Assembly: GCF_010183535.1 (NCBI RefSeq)
Contig: NC_071330.1
Span: 11,575,717-11,639,716, forward strand
Length of the DNA stretch: 64,000 bases
Origin: Caenorhabditis remanei
Taxonomy: Eukaryota > Nematoda > Chromadorea > Rhabditida > Rhabditidae
Direction: 5' to 3'
Shown: positions 21,459-33,538 of the stretch, one piece after another
How the letters are laid out: each line of letters begins with the position of its first letter
Numbering within the stretch: the first letter of the stretch is position 1
Position numbers and translations under genes: made by a program
The notes under the pieces: model-generated
What the model was told of the DNA's origin: nothing
The model's input: the letters and a program-made list of their open reading frames with translations, nothing else
Databases searched by the model: none

Positions 21459-21844
21459 CGGGATGATGGTGAGAAGTGAGACAAAAAGGTCCAGACTGGT
21501 CTGAAACGAGAAATTGAGGGGAGAATCGAGAAGCTATGAGAAAGCGATAACTAGGAAATATCAAGAGAAACGGATATTGGTAGTTCTGTAAGTCCGGATG
21601 TCCGAACTTTGTTATATCGGAGAATCTATATCCTCTCGATGGCTCCCTGATACAATTTTCCTCAGCAAGATGGCAGAAAGTCATGCCCTTCCCTATGAGC
21701 CACGAGTACATGCATCGTATGCTTAGAGCTCATTGAGTCAAGGGCATGTTACAAAAATATAGTGGAACCCCTTGGAAGAACATCTTATGGGAAGAAAAAA
21801 CATGAGAAAAAGAGAGACAGAAAGTAACCATCCACAACATCGAC

Positions 21845-22290
21845 CGGGACTCGAACGAATGAATGCTGCCACTGTTTTCGTTGGGGTCACTTTTGTAAGT
21901 GGGCGGAGTTTATTCCTGGTGGGGGGAGTGGGCTAATGTCTGTCTCCTCTCTTTTCTTGCAAAGTGACGAACTCAATCGTATTTTCTAGAAGAACAAGAA
22001 GATCGAGGAACGGAGAGACGCAGAGAAAAGTGGGCGGAGTTCATTCGGGAATCATATTTTCTATCGGCGGGGCTTTAACGACAAGGAGTTGATCGATTGA
22101 ATGCTTTCTCCTCTCCGATGGATGGTCTCTCCAGTAAGTGGGCGGAGCTAATATTTTGTCTCTCTTTTTTCTTGCGGACAGTATGAACAAAGGAAACTGT
22201 GAGTAATATTATGGGATTCTGTAGGAAACAATATGAGAGATCACTGGGAAATGAGAGATTTAGAGAAAAAGTGGGCGGAGACAACAAGAC
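21845..22290. repeat. Two copies of a ~200-bp dispersed repeat with GTGGGCGGAG motifs
   Basis: Two units (about 21848-22045 and 22088-22290) each start near GAATGAATGC or ATTGAATGC, contain AAGTGGGCGGAGYT, a CTCTCTTTTYTTGC block, and end with AGAGAAAA.GTGGGCGGAG. Three further copies lie at 25155-25995. They flank the two paralogous membrane-protein genes and are not coding as far as I can see. Confidence 0.65.
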
Positions 22291-22881
22291 CGATTTTTGA
22301 TTTTCTTTCGGGGTGATTCATACATAAGAACACCTGAAATAAGGCATACTGTAATTTGGTAGCAGAATCTGAAATAACATATGGACATCCATATCGACAG
22401 ATTTCGGGAGTCAGTTGAGTTGCTCGGTCAGACTCGCTTACTTTTTTGAGCCAAATTACTGAAAACTATCTGAAACAAGGCGTGAAAAAAGAACATAATT
22501 TATTGTAACAACTCAAGATGAATGACAGAACAATAAAGTGAAGTACGAATGATAAGAATCCAACGAAATGGAGAAGTGAAAAGTGCCTTTAGCAAAGGAT
22601 TTCTAGGGAAAAGGGGAGGAGTCATTGTACAAAAACATTGATTTTCTTCATGGGACATCAAAATCATAATGCTGATTGGAATGGCGTTTTTCGAAGGGAG
22701 AATGAAACAAACGGGAATGAATGATAGGGAAAATCGAGGGAAAATTGAATAAGTTTTTTTTTTTGATTTTTGAGGAGCAGGATCCAAGGGGGAATGGAGA
22801 TGTTATGGGTTTATTTGACAGGGGTTTTTAGATTTTAGGGCGGAATCCGTATAGGTACAGTAATTTGTGAATGGAGAGGAC
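22291..22881. other. Intergenic/3' UTR stretch
   Basis: AT-rich sequence downstream of the minus-strand membrane protein gene, which ends at 22882. Open frames here are short, hydrophobic and unsupported, and I see nothing else. Confidence 0.5.
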
Positions 22882-24507
22882 TCAATACTCGTTGTCATCA
22901 GGTGACTCCGTGTCACACGGTGACTCCACGTCACTGGGTCGCTCAATAACCACAATACTTCTCTTGAAAAGGCGTTTCTGGATGATTGGTTGACGACGAC
23001 GGTAGGCAACAACCGGTTCCGTGGTGACGAAATATTCGGCTTTCTTAGAGGACATATGGTAGAGAAGAGCAAGAAGTAAGATGGTAGCTGAGAGGCAGAG
23101 GAAGACAAGAGTCAGAGATACACCGTACCAGAAGAGAGCCATGTCATCTTCATCACCAGAACTGTTGGTGCGGCGGACATAGATCAAAGATGGAATTGTG
23201 GGAGAGAGAACGAACTTGATCGATTTGGTGATGGCACGTGGAGGCCAATTCAAGAGCAGTTGGAAGCTGGAAAAGAAGAGAATATTGGCTGAAGAGCTTC
23301 TTGGAAAGTCTTTCATTACCTCAAGTCATCCTCAGTTCCATTTGAGCAGTAGGTGTGTTTCAGCATGTTGAACACGTTCAGAAGCTTCTCATCAACGACT
23401 AACATCTCGTTCGGACGAATTTTGAGAGTGAAGTTGAACAAGAGATCACACTTGACGAGCTGGAAGTGGATGGCCAGTGGCGACCCTGTGGCGGCGATGC
23501 GGATTTCAGAAGTACCGTTGGACTGGAGGGCTGAAAAGGATAATCAACTGTAGTCTTTGTCGCAGGACTCTTGTGGTGATGACTATTTCAGAAGTAAACG
23601 TTTCTAGATAAGCCTTACCTCTGGCGATCATTCCGTTGATTCTGACATCGAAGAGAGAATTGTTGCGCCCACGAATACGGACTTCGTTAGTGATGTGGTC
23701 AGTCTCTTTGGGGGTGTGAGTAGTGTTGTACTCGAACAAATCGACATGAGCATCAGATTTTATGGAGAATGTGGAGTTGTCGACAGCCGTAAAGACGAAG
23801 AATCTAGAATAAGAGAGATGTGCAATAGGTACGTAGCAACTCAAGGAGTAGGATGTGGTTACAAGGATTCTCTAGTGTGATGAAGAGTGCGGATCGCTTC
23901 AAATTTGCCGACCCGGGTCTAAAAGGACGCCTCCATTGGCTTTGTTTCTTGATATTCCCAACGATTTCCCTGTTCAGTTCTACTTCATAAACTCACTGAT
24001 TTTTGGGATCACATGTTCTCAACAGCTTCCAGAGATATTGAATCCATGGCATGGTAAAGTCGATAACTGCAGTCTCGATTGGTCCATTTGACTGCCAGAA
24101 GGTTTGATTGCAGCTTTGGAAGAGATAGTAGGTAGGGATGATGTTCGAAATTTTGACACGCAAGGTCTTGTTCTTAGTACGGACTGAAATTTTTAGGTTT
24201 TGGAGGATTTTGAGTTCAATAAGCTTGAGAACTCTCGACTACATAAATAAAATAACTGACCGCCGTACAACAATCCTCGCCAGCTGTTCTCCGAACCCAT
24301 GTTCATGATTTTATAGGCTAAGGTTGGTTTCTTTTCTTTCTTCGTTTCGTTTTTGATGGTTTCGACAGTATACGTTTCGATCATCTCGACGATAGTCATT
24401 TGAGGGACAAGGGTTTTGGTGGCATTCGAAGAGAAGTCTGAGGAAATGACGAGTGAGGGGAGTCCAGAGAAAACCACGATCCATATGAGGATCAGTGTGA
24501 GTCTCAT
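22882..24507 (-). CDS. Nematode type I single-pass membrane protein, unknown function
   Basis: Five exons on the minus strand (24507-24261, 24183-23997, 23803-23619, 23530-23320, 23266-22882) give 404 residues with consistent phases. The N-terminus MRLTLILIWIVVFSGLPSLV looks like a signal peptide. The ectodomain has several N-glycosylation sequons (e.g. NAT, NKT, NQT, NST, NTT, NFT) and isolated cysteines. A membrane span lies at about residues 320-346, followed by a short basic tail (YRRRQ, KRLFKR) that ends acidic. I do not recognise a domain. The tandem paralog at 20699-21458 shares its first two exons. A surface or secretory-pathway glycoprotein is an inference from topology. Confidence 0.8.
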
Positions 24508-26709
24508 GGTGATTGTGAAGATTCACAATGATTGCTCTGAAATGACAAAAATTGATAAAAGAGAGAGAGAGAGGTGATAAAGCATTGGTAGAAAGAGACA
24601 AGTGTACAAGAATCGTTGTTCGTCCGGAAGCCTGGATCTTCGGTGCCAGAGGATTACTGTACTAGATCATTTACTTACATACAATTCAGATCTCTGACTG
24701 TTTCACTAAAAAAATGTACGCACAGAACGAATGTGAGAAGGTGTGTTCTACGGTAACCCTAACTGAAGATCAGATCTTCCACGTCTCCAGTTTGTGTCAT
24801 AGAAACAAAGGTTCCCGTGAATGAGATTCTATATCGAATAGACATTATTGCACTATGAGCATCTACTCTTATTCAGAGTACAAGTACCATCACTGCCACG
24901 TCATGCTGCTCCCCCTTCACCCATGTGTCACGGGTCATGCATCTGTACCATGCACACAGCTGTGATGCCATCAGTGCTTGAAGGTCAATGACCGTGAGTC
25001 ATGCTCGAGAAAGACGAAAAAAGTAATGTACTCTCTGGGGAGGAGTATTTTATTAGAATGGACTTTTCTTAACTATCAATAGAACGGTTGAAGTAAGGCA
25101 GTGGTGAAGGAAACAAGAAAAAAGCGAAAATCCCAGAGAGGAAATAGAAAGCTGCCACGACCGGAATGAATGTTTCCTCTGTTTCGATGGGCGGCCCCTT
25201 CTCAGAAAGAGGGCGGGGCTTATGCTGATACGAATCGTGATGCGAATATAAGAACATGATGACTAATACCTTTATCAGAATAACAATAAAATCGATCTTT
25301 GGGCAACGAGAGTTTCAGATAAAAGACCAGGTTTTTAGGAAATCCGGATCTGAAAAAAACCTCGAAAGGAATTTTCCTATACCTATTATAGGCTGATCGA
25401 ATTCGAAGACACCTAGACAAGAGCCCTAAAAGTCTATAAAAATTCTTAATATAAATCTAGATAAAATCTCGAAAAACCTAGAAAGTGCGAGCCCGTCAAA
25501 CACGAATGAATGCTTCTATCGTTTTGATGGGCGGTCCCTTCATAGCTAAGGGGGCGGGGCTAGTGTCTCGATCGATAGCTCTCTTCTCCTCATGTGTTAC
25601 GACAATGGTGACTAACATTTTTCGTTTTTCTCGATAACAAGGAGAGAGAGATTCATAGAAAAGGGGGCGGAGCTCTTTCAGCAGAAATTGTTAGGAATTT
25701 CAATATCTGTTTGAGATTTCAGCCTCTCATCATTTTGTTTTCAGATTCTGAATGTTCTAAGAAAAACTCAAAGCTAGGAATTCAAATCATGGCTCGATTG
25801 TCCCGATATTCTTGAAAATCTAGAAAAATCTGACCAGAAAGAACATATCAAACCACCCTCCAGTACGACGGGACTAGAAAGAATGAACGTTTTCTCCGAT
25901 ACGATGCGCGGTCCCTTCTCAGAAAGTGGGTGGGACTTGCGCCTCCGTGATACGAAGCAAAAGAACATACTACATGTGATGACTAATTTTATTCATTTTT
26001 CTCGAAAAAAAAGCAGAGGATCTTGGGAAAAAAGAATTGAAATCCCATCTCTTTTCGAGCAATCAATAGCTAATTTTGAGTGGATTCTGAAAAATTTTAA
26101 CATTTTTTGCAACTCGAAGTCTATCTTGTCAGAACAAGCCCAGTTTCAGAGCTGCATTGATTGAGTACGCTTATTGTTTCAGTCACCATTTGTACTATGA
26201 ACACATCTCTTATAGGAGCAGGCACATTGCTCGCCTTTTCGAGAAACTTGATACATCTTCAAAAGAAGCCGTTAGTCTTTACCGACTCAACCCGAATCAG
26301 CATCTGGCGGTTGTAAATCTTTACCGAGTTGCTCAGAGTCACACCTCCTCTCCTTTCGCATAAACATTCATTTTGCGGAGTGTAATAACAATTTTCTAAT
26401 TAGACTTGTGATAAAGAAGGTACAAACTCTTTAGCAAAAGTCGGTGATAGCCGATAAAACTGATTTCGAATCTGTAATTATCTGAAAATGAAGAATAGAT
26501 TATTAAGATTAAATTACAATGAAACAGCGCTTACATTTTCAATATTTTATAAGAAGAGTCGATGATTCTAATGAGAACTAAAAGAAGAGAAAAACAATAA
26601 GATTAACAAAAACATGAACAAAACAAATAAACTACACTATATAAAGATCATGAAAGCTTAAAATGTCCAGATAATAAGATATTTTAAGAGATATCAATAT
26701 GGAAGAAAC
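24508..26709. other. Intergenic region with dispersed repeats
   Basis: This lies between two minus-strand genes. It includes the promoter region of the membrane protein gene and three repeat copies (25155-25995). A potential exon after a TGTTTCAG acceptor at 26183 leaves a 60-codon open stretch (to 26362) that I cannot connect to any gene. The end of the EF-Tu 3' UTR lies at about 26550-26709. Confidence 0.5.
25155..25995. repeat. Three further copies of the GGGCGGRGCT dispersed repeat
   Basis: Copies begin near 25160, 25498 and 25868. Each has GAATGAAYG, then TTTYGATGGGCGGYCCCTTC, then GGGCGGGGCT or GGGTGGGACT, then GTGATGACTAA about 80 bp on. The copy at 25498 also has the second AAGGGGGCGGAGCT block near 25661-25673, as the copies at 21845-22290 do. 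On the minus strand the copies give similar short peptides (PLSEKGP...), which comes from DNA repetition rather than evidence of a gene. Confidence 0.65.
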
Positions 26710-28414
26710 TTATGGTTGTCCTTCGAAGGCCTTGGCAGCTGGATTGTCCTTTGGAGAGTTGGAGAAGTCTGGCTTCAGTCTCTTCTCGGCCAATTCTCCG
26801 TATGGGTTGAATCCTAATCGTTCCATCTCGGCCTTCATCAACTTCTTCTTCGACTTTGGATCCTTTTCTTCTGCGGAGAGTGGTGGGAGAACGTCGGTGA
26901 AGACTCCGGTTCCGATGGTCTTGGCTCCTTTACGGATGGTGAATCTCTGTTGTGGCTCGATGAACATTTGAGAATTGAGGGAGAGTTCGACTCTGAAAAA
27001 AAGAAAATTTAGATTTCTGGCTACAATTTGGCGAAAAAAACAATTTCAGGATCAAAATCGTTGTGAATACGAAGAATATGGATTCTGAATCTTGAAATCA
27101 AATTTAAACGTACTCAGCTGATTCTCCTGGCATGACGAAGTCTTTTCCAATGATTCGGACGCTTGCTCCACTGTCCCAGGTGAGTGAGAAGACGTGCTCA
27201 CTGAAGTAGTTGGCGATTGGAGTTTTGGCACCTCCTTCGCTCTCCTTCAACACATAAAGTTGGGCTTTCACCTTGTCGGTGACCTTGTGCTTGTGTCCTT
27301 GTGGAAGGAGAACACATCCTCTACGAACATCCTTTGGTCCGAGTCCTCTCAGCAAAACTCCCAATTGATCTCCTGGCTCGGCCTGGTCGACCGTCTTACG
27401 GAATGATTCCAATCCGGAAATTGTGGATTTGACGGTGGTTCCATCCTTGGTTCCTCCAACAATCTCGATCTTGTCACCACGCTTCAAAATTCCTCTCTCC
27501 AACTTTCCCGTGATAACTGTTCCACGTCCAACAATGGAGTAGACGTGCTCAGCGGCGAACATTGGCTCCTCGTTCACTTTTCTCTCTGGAATCACGAACT
27601 TGTTGTCGAGAACGTCAAGGAGTTGCTTGACAGCTTCCTCTCCAATTTCTGGCTGCTTTCCCTCAAGAGCACAGAGGGCAGATCCAAAGATAACTGGGCA
27701 AGTGTCTCCTGGATATCCGAATTCGTTCAACTGCTCACGGATGTCCATTTCGACAAGTTCACGGGTCTCTGCGTCTGGGACCTCGTCGACTTTGTTCATG
27801 AACACAACAATGTTCTCAAGTGGGACTCCAACTTGTCTGGCCAACAACAAATGCTCCTTGGTCTGTGGCATTGGTCCATCGGTAGCGGCAACTACGAGGA
27901 TAGCTCCCTCCATTTGTGCGGCTCCTGTGATCATGTTCTTGATGTAGTCAGCGTGTCCGGGGCAATCAATGTGAGCATAATGGCGTTTTGCGGTCTCGTA
28001 TTCCAAATGGAATGCGTTGATTGTGATACCACGAGCCTTCTCTTCTGGAGCATTGTCGATATCCTCGTACTTACGGTACTTGGCTCCTTTTGAGGTGGCA
28101 AGAACTTAAAATGAGATAATTATTAGGAAAACCTTTAAAAAATTACAACCAACCCTTTGTGATAGCTGAAGTCAATGTGGTTTTTCCGTGATCAACATGC
28201 CCAATGGTTCCGACGTTCAAATGAGGTTTATCTCTCTTGAAGACGGCCTTTCCACCGGGAACCGCCAAGTGACGAGCCTGAATCATGGCCACTTGCTGCA
28301 TCTTTTGCTCGCAATGAGAGACGGTCTCTGAAACAAAGAATCAGATAAGGATATATAAATGAAAAACTTACTAAATGCGCCGACATTACGGCTGAGAAGG
28401 CTGAAAATCTGCAT
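26710..28414 (-). CDS. tufm-1: Mitochondrial elongation factor Tu 1 with C-terminal extension
   Basis: Four minus-strand exons (28414-28372, 28327-28154, 28104-27114, 26992-26710) give 496 residues. The first ~45 residues are a basic, Ser-rich mitochondrial presequence. Then come the GTPase motifs G1 GHVDHGKT (57-64), G3 DCPGH and G4 NKVD, domains II and III, and a Lys/Glu-rich C-terminal extension of roughly 55-60 residues ending AAKAFEGQP. Bacterial and mammalian EF-Tu lack this extension. In C. elegans EF-Tu1 the extension is required to bind mitochondrial tRNAs that lack the T arm, and this gene has that architecture. It delivers aminoacyl-tRNA to the mitoribosome. A TTTGCAG site about 28 bases upstream of the ATG could accept a spliced leader. 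Confidence 0.95.
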
Positions 28415-31115
28415 GTTGTGGCCCAAATTCGGATTGTTACCTGCAAATATGGAAATGACGCAATTAGAGGGGGTTAATGAGCATGTAGAATAGCAGGAAG
28501 GTGCTTATATTGTTCGAAATATCGACTTTTTAATTTATTTAAGTTAAAAAGTTTGAAAAATATTTTGAGTCCCTCAGATAAGCCCAGCGGAAAACGGGAA
28601 AATAGAAAAAGTACAGAAAAATAGGTCCGCAATTTCGGCGGTGTTTACACCGAAACGTACGCGCAAATGCATCCAATGCACCGACAGATATTTGCAGACA
28701 GTACTCAACCCGCTATTTCTCAATTGTTTATTTCTTCTCGTTCCTCATTGATTTTCTTTATTTCCCCTATTTTTCTTTTTCATTTTTTTACATTGCATTC
28801 AAAATATGACCATCTTGAGTTATATTATCTTTATATACTTTAGATTTTCCAAAAACGTCAAAATCAACATTGAATCTTGTCGCTATCGAAATTGTCCGAT
28901 AAGGCGCCGCAAGATTCGTAGAAAACTTGGCTAATACAGCGAATGATAACGCTAATAGGCGAAGGCATTGTTCCAGAAGTTGAAAGTATAGTGATTTTAT
29001 TGATTTTTGATTGAAAACGTTAGATTTTCATCGAAATTTTTGTATTTTTGGGCAGATGTGAGAGTCAGGCGGACGAGTTTGGCGCCAAAAACCAGAAGTG
29101 AATGTTTTTGAGTTGTAATAATGTTTTTGTTGTTTCTGCTTCTTCCAGTCACTTCTGAGATTGTTGCAGCTTTTAAATTCTCAAAATTAGTTTTATCCGG
29201 CTCATAAGTTTAGTCTCCCCCCATCTTTTTGTGATTTTGTCGCATTTCATTCGCTTTCGGAGTGTCTAATTTACCAAGTTTAGACAGTTTTTGCTAGTAG
29301 ATTTGATTATGATACATTGGATATAAGCAATTGAAGAATTGTCTTTTCCGATCAGAATTATGCAGCCATTTAGCTAAAAGGGATAGATCCTAAAAAAATT
29401 TGCGCATTTTTAACCGTAACTTCAACTTTTTGTGGTTTTGTTGCCTGCCTGTCCTTTAAAATGGAGCTACTGAAACCCGGAAAAACTAGAAAAACATACG
29501 GATCATGAAGAGGACGAGTTTTTCTACTTTTTCCATGCTTTTCGTGTATAAAAATCGGAGAAGAATCCTGCATTTCCGATCCAATAACACGAATTGCCTC
29601 GGTATTCTCTACCTATTTTCCAATCAAGACCCCACATCGTTGACGACCTCCCCGTTCATATTGTGTACACTTTCACCACTTTGTCGTCATGTTTACTCAT
29701 TTTTCCTTTCGGTAATTTCTCAACTTTCATGAAAAGTTATCTTTATTGAGAAAAAAGAATATTAAGAATTTGTTTTTCATTTAAAAATGTGTTGCTTTCG
29801 AAATGTTCGCTCCGAAAACAGTTCCCCCTTCATTTCTTTTCTTCCCACCATACCATTCAGCACAGAGAAAGTGAGAAGCAAACGAAACGAGAAAAGCGAT
29901 GACTAACTATTGATTGCCCTCTTACTTTTTCTATATTTTCGCACCAAAAAGCTGCTGCAATGAATAGAAAATAAACAATATATCGAACAAAACAAGAAGC
30001 GATCAATACATTTTTACCCGATTGCGATCACTTGATGCTTGGCAAAATTTCGCAATTATTCGAAGAGAACTTGTAAAAACTAGGAAACTACTGTATCTTC
30101 TCAATTATAACGGTACTGCAGACTAACAATAATAGTGATTTCCCAAGCAGATGTTTCAATAAGAAAAACAAATCTTCAAACCAGCATAATAATCAAGAAA
30201 AACTGGTAAAGAGCTGCATCAGTATGATCGGCAGCTGCTGAAAATTGCAGTCGATTTCAAGAAGGTTCACTTTAAAAATTAAAATAAATAAAATGACCAT
30301 CCTCCGATTTAGAACAGACAGAACCAGAACGCACATACATCTGTAACAACAATGAAATCCCTTTCACTGATCAAACAAAAACAGATGCATGTGTACAGTT
30401 TTTGGGAAACTCTGTTCGATTTTATCGTAGTTTTTGCAGTTTTGGGTGAATATTCATAATTTTGGTACAAGTGGTCCGAGTCTATGGATTTTTTTCCTAA
30501 TTCAGTCGCGAAATGATTTTCCAATTCCAGAAGTTTAGTACTAAAAGCTTTTTGTCACTTCCTTAGTGAATAAAATCTGAAACGTTAGAGAAGCTATCTT
30601 CTCCTCCTGTTTTTTTCCGAACCTCTCAAACTCATTCTTCAGTTCAACCTTCATTTTAGTGGTTTTTACACTAAATCATTGCATCAAAAAGTGTCGGATC
30701 TAAAGCTCTAATCCCTAACAACTCCCTTACAATTTCTAAGATATTCAATCTCCATTTTAACTAGTAAATCCTCCAAATTTTAATAGATTAATCTCCTCCC
30801 GTGTGCCCTCGTTTTTCCTTCTTCAAACATGTGAGAGGAAAAGAGAGAGTGAATGGATCACCAGTGTCACTATTGTGTTCGTCTTCTCCTTTCACTATCT
30901 GCGTCTCTGTGCCCTCATACTCTCTCGTCTCAGTCATCATTTGAGAGAGTCGTCCTTCTCCTTCTTTTAGAGCAGAAATATGACCAGTTCATAAACATTT
31001 TCACACTTTTTGTCTACCTTTTATTCAGAATACACTTGGCGCCTTCAATATAATTTTTAAAATCTTCAGTTTTCTTTTTTCCTCGAAATTTTCCTCAAAA
31101 AGTGTAATTCCAGAC
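28415..31115. other. 2.7-kb divergent intergenic region
   Basis: It separates the minus-strand EF-Tu gene from the plus-strand TMEM55 gene and should contain both promoters. A small hairpin, CGGTG-TTTA-CACCG, lies near 28640-28655. The remainder is AT-rich with short unsupported frames, and I see no RNA gene. Confidence 0.5.
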
Positions 31116-32536
31116 ATGGACGTTCCACCAGAGGATCATGTGGGGAATCAAGAGACGCAACCACTTCTCGATGAGGGTATTGGAATGTATTCGGAGGATA
31201 TGGATAGAGATAATGAACCAGAATATATTACTGAATACGGAGATGGTACCGAGTCGGCACAGAGAGCGCAGAGGCCCAATGGTAAAGGATTGTGCTCAGA
31301 AAATCGAGAAAAATCAGATCTAAAACTATTCATTTTCAGGAGCGACAGTCCTTTGTCGTGTATGTGACGTGCCAGTGTCACTGGAAGGACGCAATCAGCA
31401 ACACGTTGTCAAATGCCACAGTTGCGACGAGGCGACACCGATTCGTCCGGCTCCACCAGGCAAAAAATACGTGAGATGTCCGTGCAATTGCCTTCTGATT
31501 TGCAAGGCGTCGTCGACGAGAATCGCGTGTCCACGGAATAATTGTCGTCGGGTTATCACTTTGGGTACGGTTTAGGAGCAGAAGATTTTTCGAGCATGCC
31601 AAAATTCAAATTTTTTCAAATTTTTTTTCGCGAGAAGTCAAATTTTCGACTATCATTCAGAGTTAGAAAACATTCTGAAAAATCATCAGACATTTTCGCA
31701 TTTCCTATGAAAATTTTCCAAATTTTCAAAAAAAAAATTCGAAAAAAGGGTCATTTTTTGAAGCAGGGCCTTGACATATATGTTTTCCATCTTTTTCCAG
31801 CATCCCCTCTTTCTTCCCATCAATTCATCTTTTCAGCAGGTCAACGTGATCCAGGAACCGCAATCCGAGCTCCGACTGGAAGTTGCCGTGTGAAATGTAA
31901 TCATTGCAATGAGATATTCCTCTTCAATACTCTCACAAATGCTCTCGCCAACTGCCCTCACTGCAAAAAGTACTCGACAGTCGGAAATTTCGCTCGTCGT
32001 CGTGCACTACTTTTCTTCGTTCTAGCTGCGACTGTCGCCGTTCTCGCTGTGATTCTCACAATGTTGACGAATGCTTCGGTAAGAATATCGACCAGAAATT
32101 TTAGACACTTTTCGATGAAATTTTGGAATAAAGACCCTTCCATCCCTACCATTCATTTCTCACCCCTCTCCCATAGCATTTCCAGACATTCAACAAAATC
32201 TACATGGTGCCCATTCTGATTGGATTATATGGATGTGCCCTCTACACTGCATACAAAAGTTTCAACTACTATACGTGCCGGAAGAGTGAAATTATTGGAC
32301 CTGTGTAAGTTTCCTTTTTAGCGATTATTAGTTTCTTGCTGTAAATCTAAGTATCCTGTCTTTTTTTGAACGAAAATTATCGTTTCAAGCTTTTCGATTA
32401 ATTTTCATTGAAAAGTCACAACTTTCATAAGAAAATTTGTCAGTTTTCCGTTAAAAAGATCTGAAATTTCAATGTGGACCTCTATTTCCTTCTAAAACTC
32501 CGCCCCTTTTTCAGCGAGGGAATCGACAACTTCTGA
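31116..32536 (+). CDS. tmem-55: TMEM55/PIP4P-type phosphatidylinositol-4,5-bisphosphate 4-phosphatase
   Basis: Exons join into 256 residues, matching the ~257 of vertebrate TMEM55. Junctions include 31281/acceptor near 31339, donor near 31565/acceptor 31840, donor 32080/acceptor 32170, and a last exon 32515-32536. The order is an acidic N-terminus with QPLLDEG, a Cys-rich cytoplasmic region with paired CxxC motifs, the CX5R motif CKASSTR (110-116) taken as the catalytic signature in this family, CNHC and CPHC pairs, then two membrane spans. Family members sit in late endosome/lysosome membranes and are reported to convert PI(4,5)P2 to PI5P and to recruit motor adaptors. The start lies two bases after an ATTCCAG acceptor, consistent with trans-splicing. 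A tandem CAGCAG acceptor at 31834-31839 could add or omit one Ala. Confidence 0.92.
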
Positions 32537-33283
32537 CAATATTCCTCTCAACTACCGTATTCTCCATCACCTCCACCCGGCTGAAACTAAGATCAAATGC
32601 ACATAATTCATCCATCTCTCCACCCGTCACATTTAAACCAATTATTTGTAGAAATTCATTAAATTAGTCATTTTTCCCTCTCCGAATTACCTCTTTTTCT
32701 ACATATTCTGTGATACATTTCTGCTACTTTTTTCTTCGTTTTTAGTCCCCGAAAATGCGCCTCTATTTAATTTTTAGCACTTCTTTTTCTGCAACCTTCT
32801 TGTGTTATTTCCCTTTCTCTTCTTCCCCAATACATCCCCTTCCCATCCCCCAATCACTGGTATTCCATTCATTTTTCTCTCCCAAAAAATCAATTTTTCC
32901 CTAAAAAGATTATATTTTCGCTCCCATAACCTCCAAAATCGTTCTTTAAATTGTGAAATCGCCTCATATTTCCTCTCCTCCAATTGCTGAAATTGCTGAA
33001 ATTAATCCCCCGTTTTTTGCACTTTGAACTACTACTAATTATTTTTCGTTTGGGAACATTGCATAAATCTTGTTTATAACTTTCAGCGGTTTAAGATGTT
33101 TTTCGAAGTTTTCAAATCTATTTGATACTTTTTGAAAATTGGATTTCAAATCTGAAAACTTCAAGTGTTCTCTCCAAATTTTGATCTAAATTGGCTATTC
33201 ATTCTTTTGAAATCCGATTTTTTTTTCGTACAAAAGCACTTGTTTTTTTTTTAAATTTCCTATAAATAGAATACAATTTTCAG
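32537..33283. other. TMEM55 3' UTR and intergenic sequence
   Basis: AT-rich, with no coding signal. It ends at a good TTTTCAG acceptor (33283) that begins the LYR/Kae1 transcription unit. Confidence 0.6.
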
Positions 33284-33319
33284 GATCCGCTCACTCCGCA
33301 ATCCTTGGTTCGTTTCTCT

Positions 33320-33520
33320 ATGAGAAATCTGAAATCTCTCGAACTATATCGCCAACTTATCCACTACTCGAACACCCAACTGAAATACACGGATCGCCAA
33401 TTTTTCATTGAAAAAGTTCGCGAAGAATTCCATAAAAATCGGTATTCCGACGAGAAGAACACGACGGATTTGCTGATAAAGTGGGGGAAAAGTGTGATTG
33501 AATCGAAGAAAATTGTATAG
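33320..33520 (+). CDS. LYR-motif microprotein, MIEF1-microprotein-like
   Basis: A single exon encodes 66 residues starting MRNLKSLELYRQLI. The signature is L-Y-R at residues 9-11, followed by LKYTDRQFFIEKVREEFHKN, which lines up with the YTDRDFY...REFRKN region of the microprotein encoded upstream of human MIEF1 (a mitochondrial LYR protein). LYR proteins work in the mitochondrial matrix with acyl carrier protein, in complex assembly, Fe-S transfer or mitoribosome assembly. The first ATG after the 33283 acceptor is used. The frame is also open back to the acceptor, so an upstream extension is possible. The stop codon is 18 bases before the Kae1 start. Confidence 0.85.
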   Translation: MRNLKSLELYRQLIHYSNTQLKYTDRQFFIEKVREEFHKNRYSDEKNTTDLLIKWGKSVIESKKIV

Positions 33521-33538
33521 AAAAGAAGAAAAGAGAAG

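Noticed and set aside
25069..25968. Conserved short peptides (PLSEKGP...) on the minus strand as a gene family
   Set aside because: They arise from copies of a dispersed DNA repeat; some copies are interrupted by stops and none has convincing splice context.
26157..26363. 68-codon frame that might be an exon
   Set aside because: No ATG; a good acceptor lies inside, but no partner exon or recognised domain.
27545..28093. Plus-strand frames across the EF-Tu gene
   Set aside because: Antisense shadows of a highly conserved, codon-biased coding exon.
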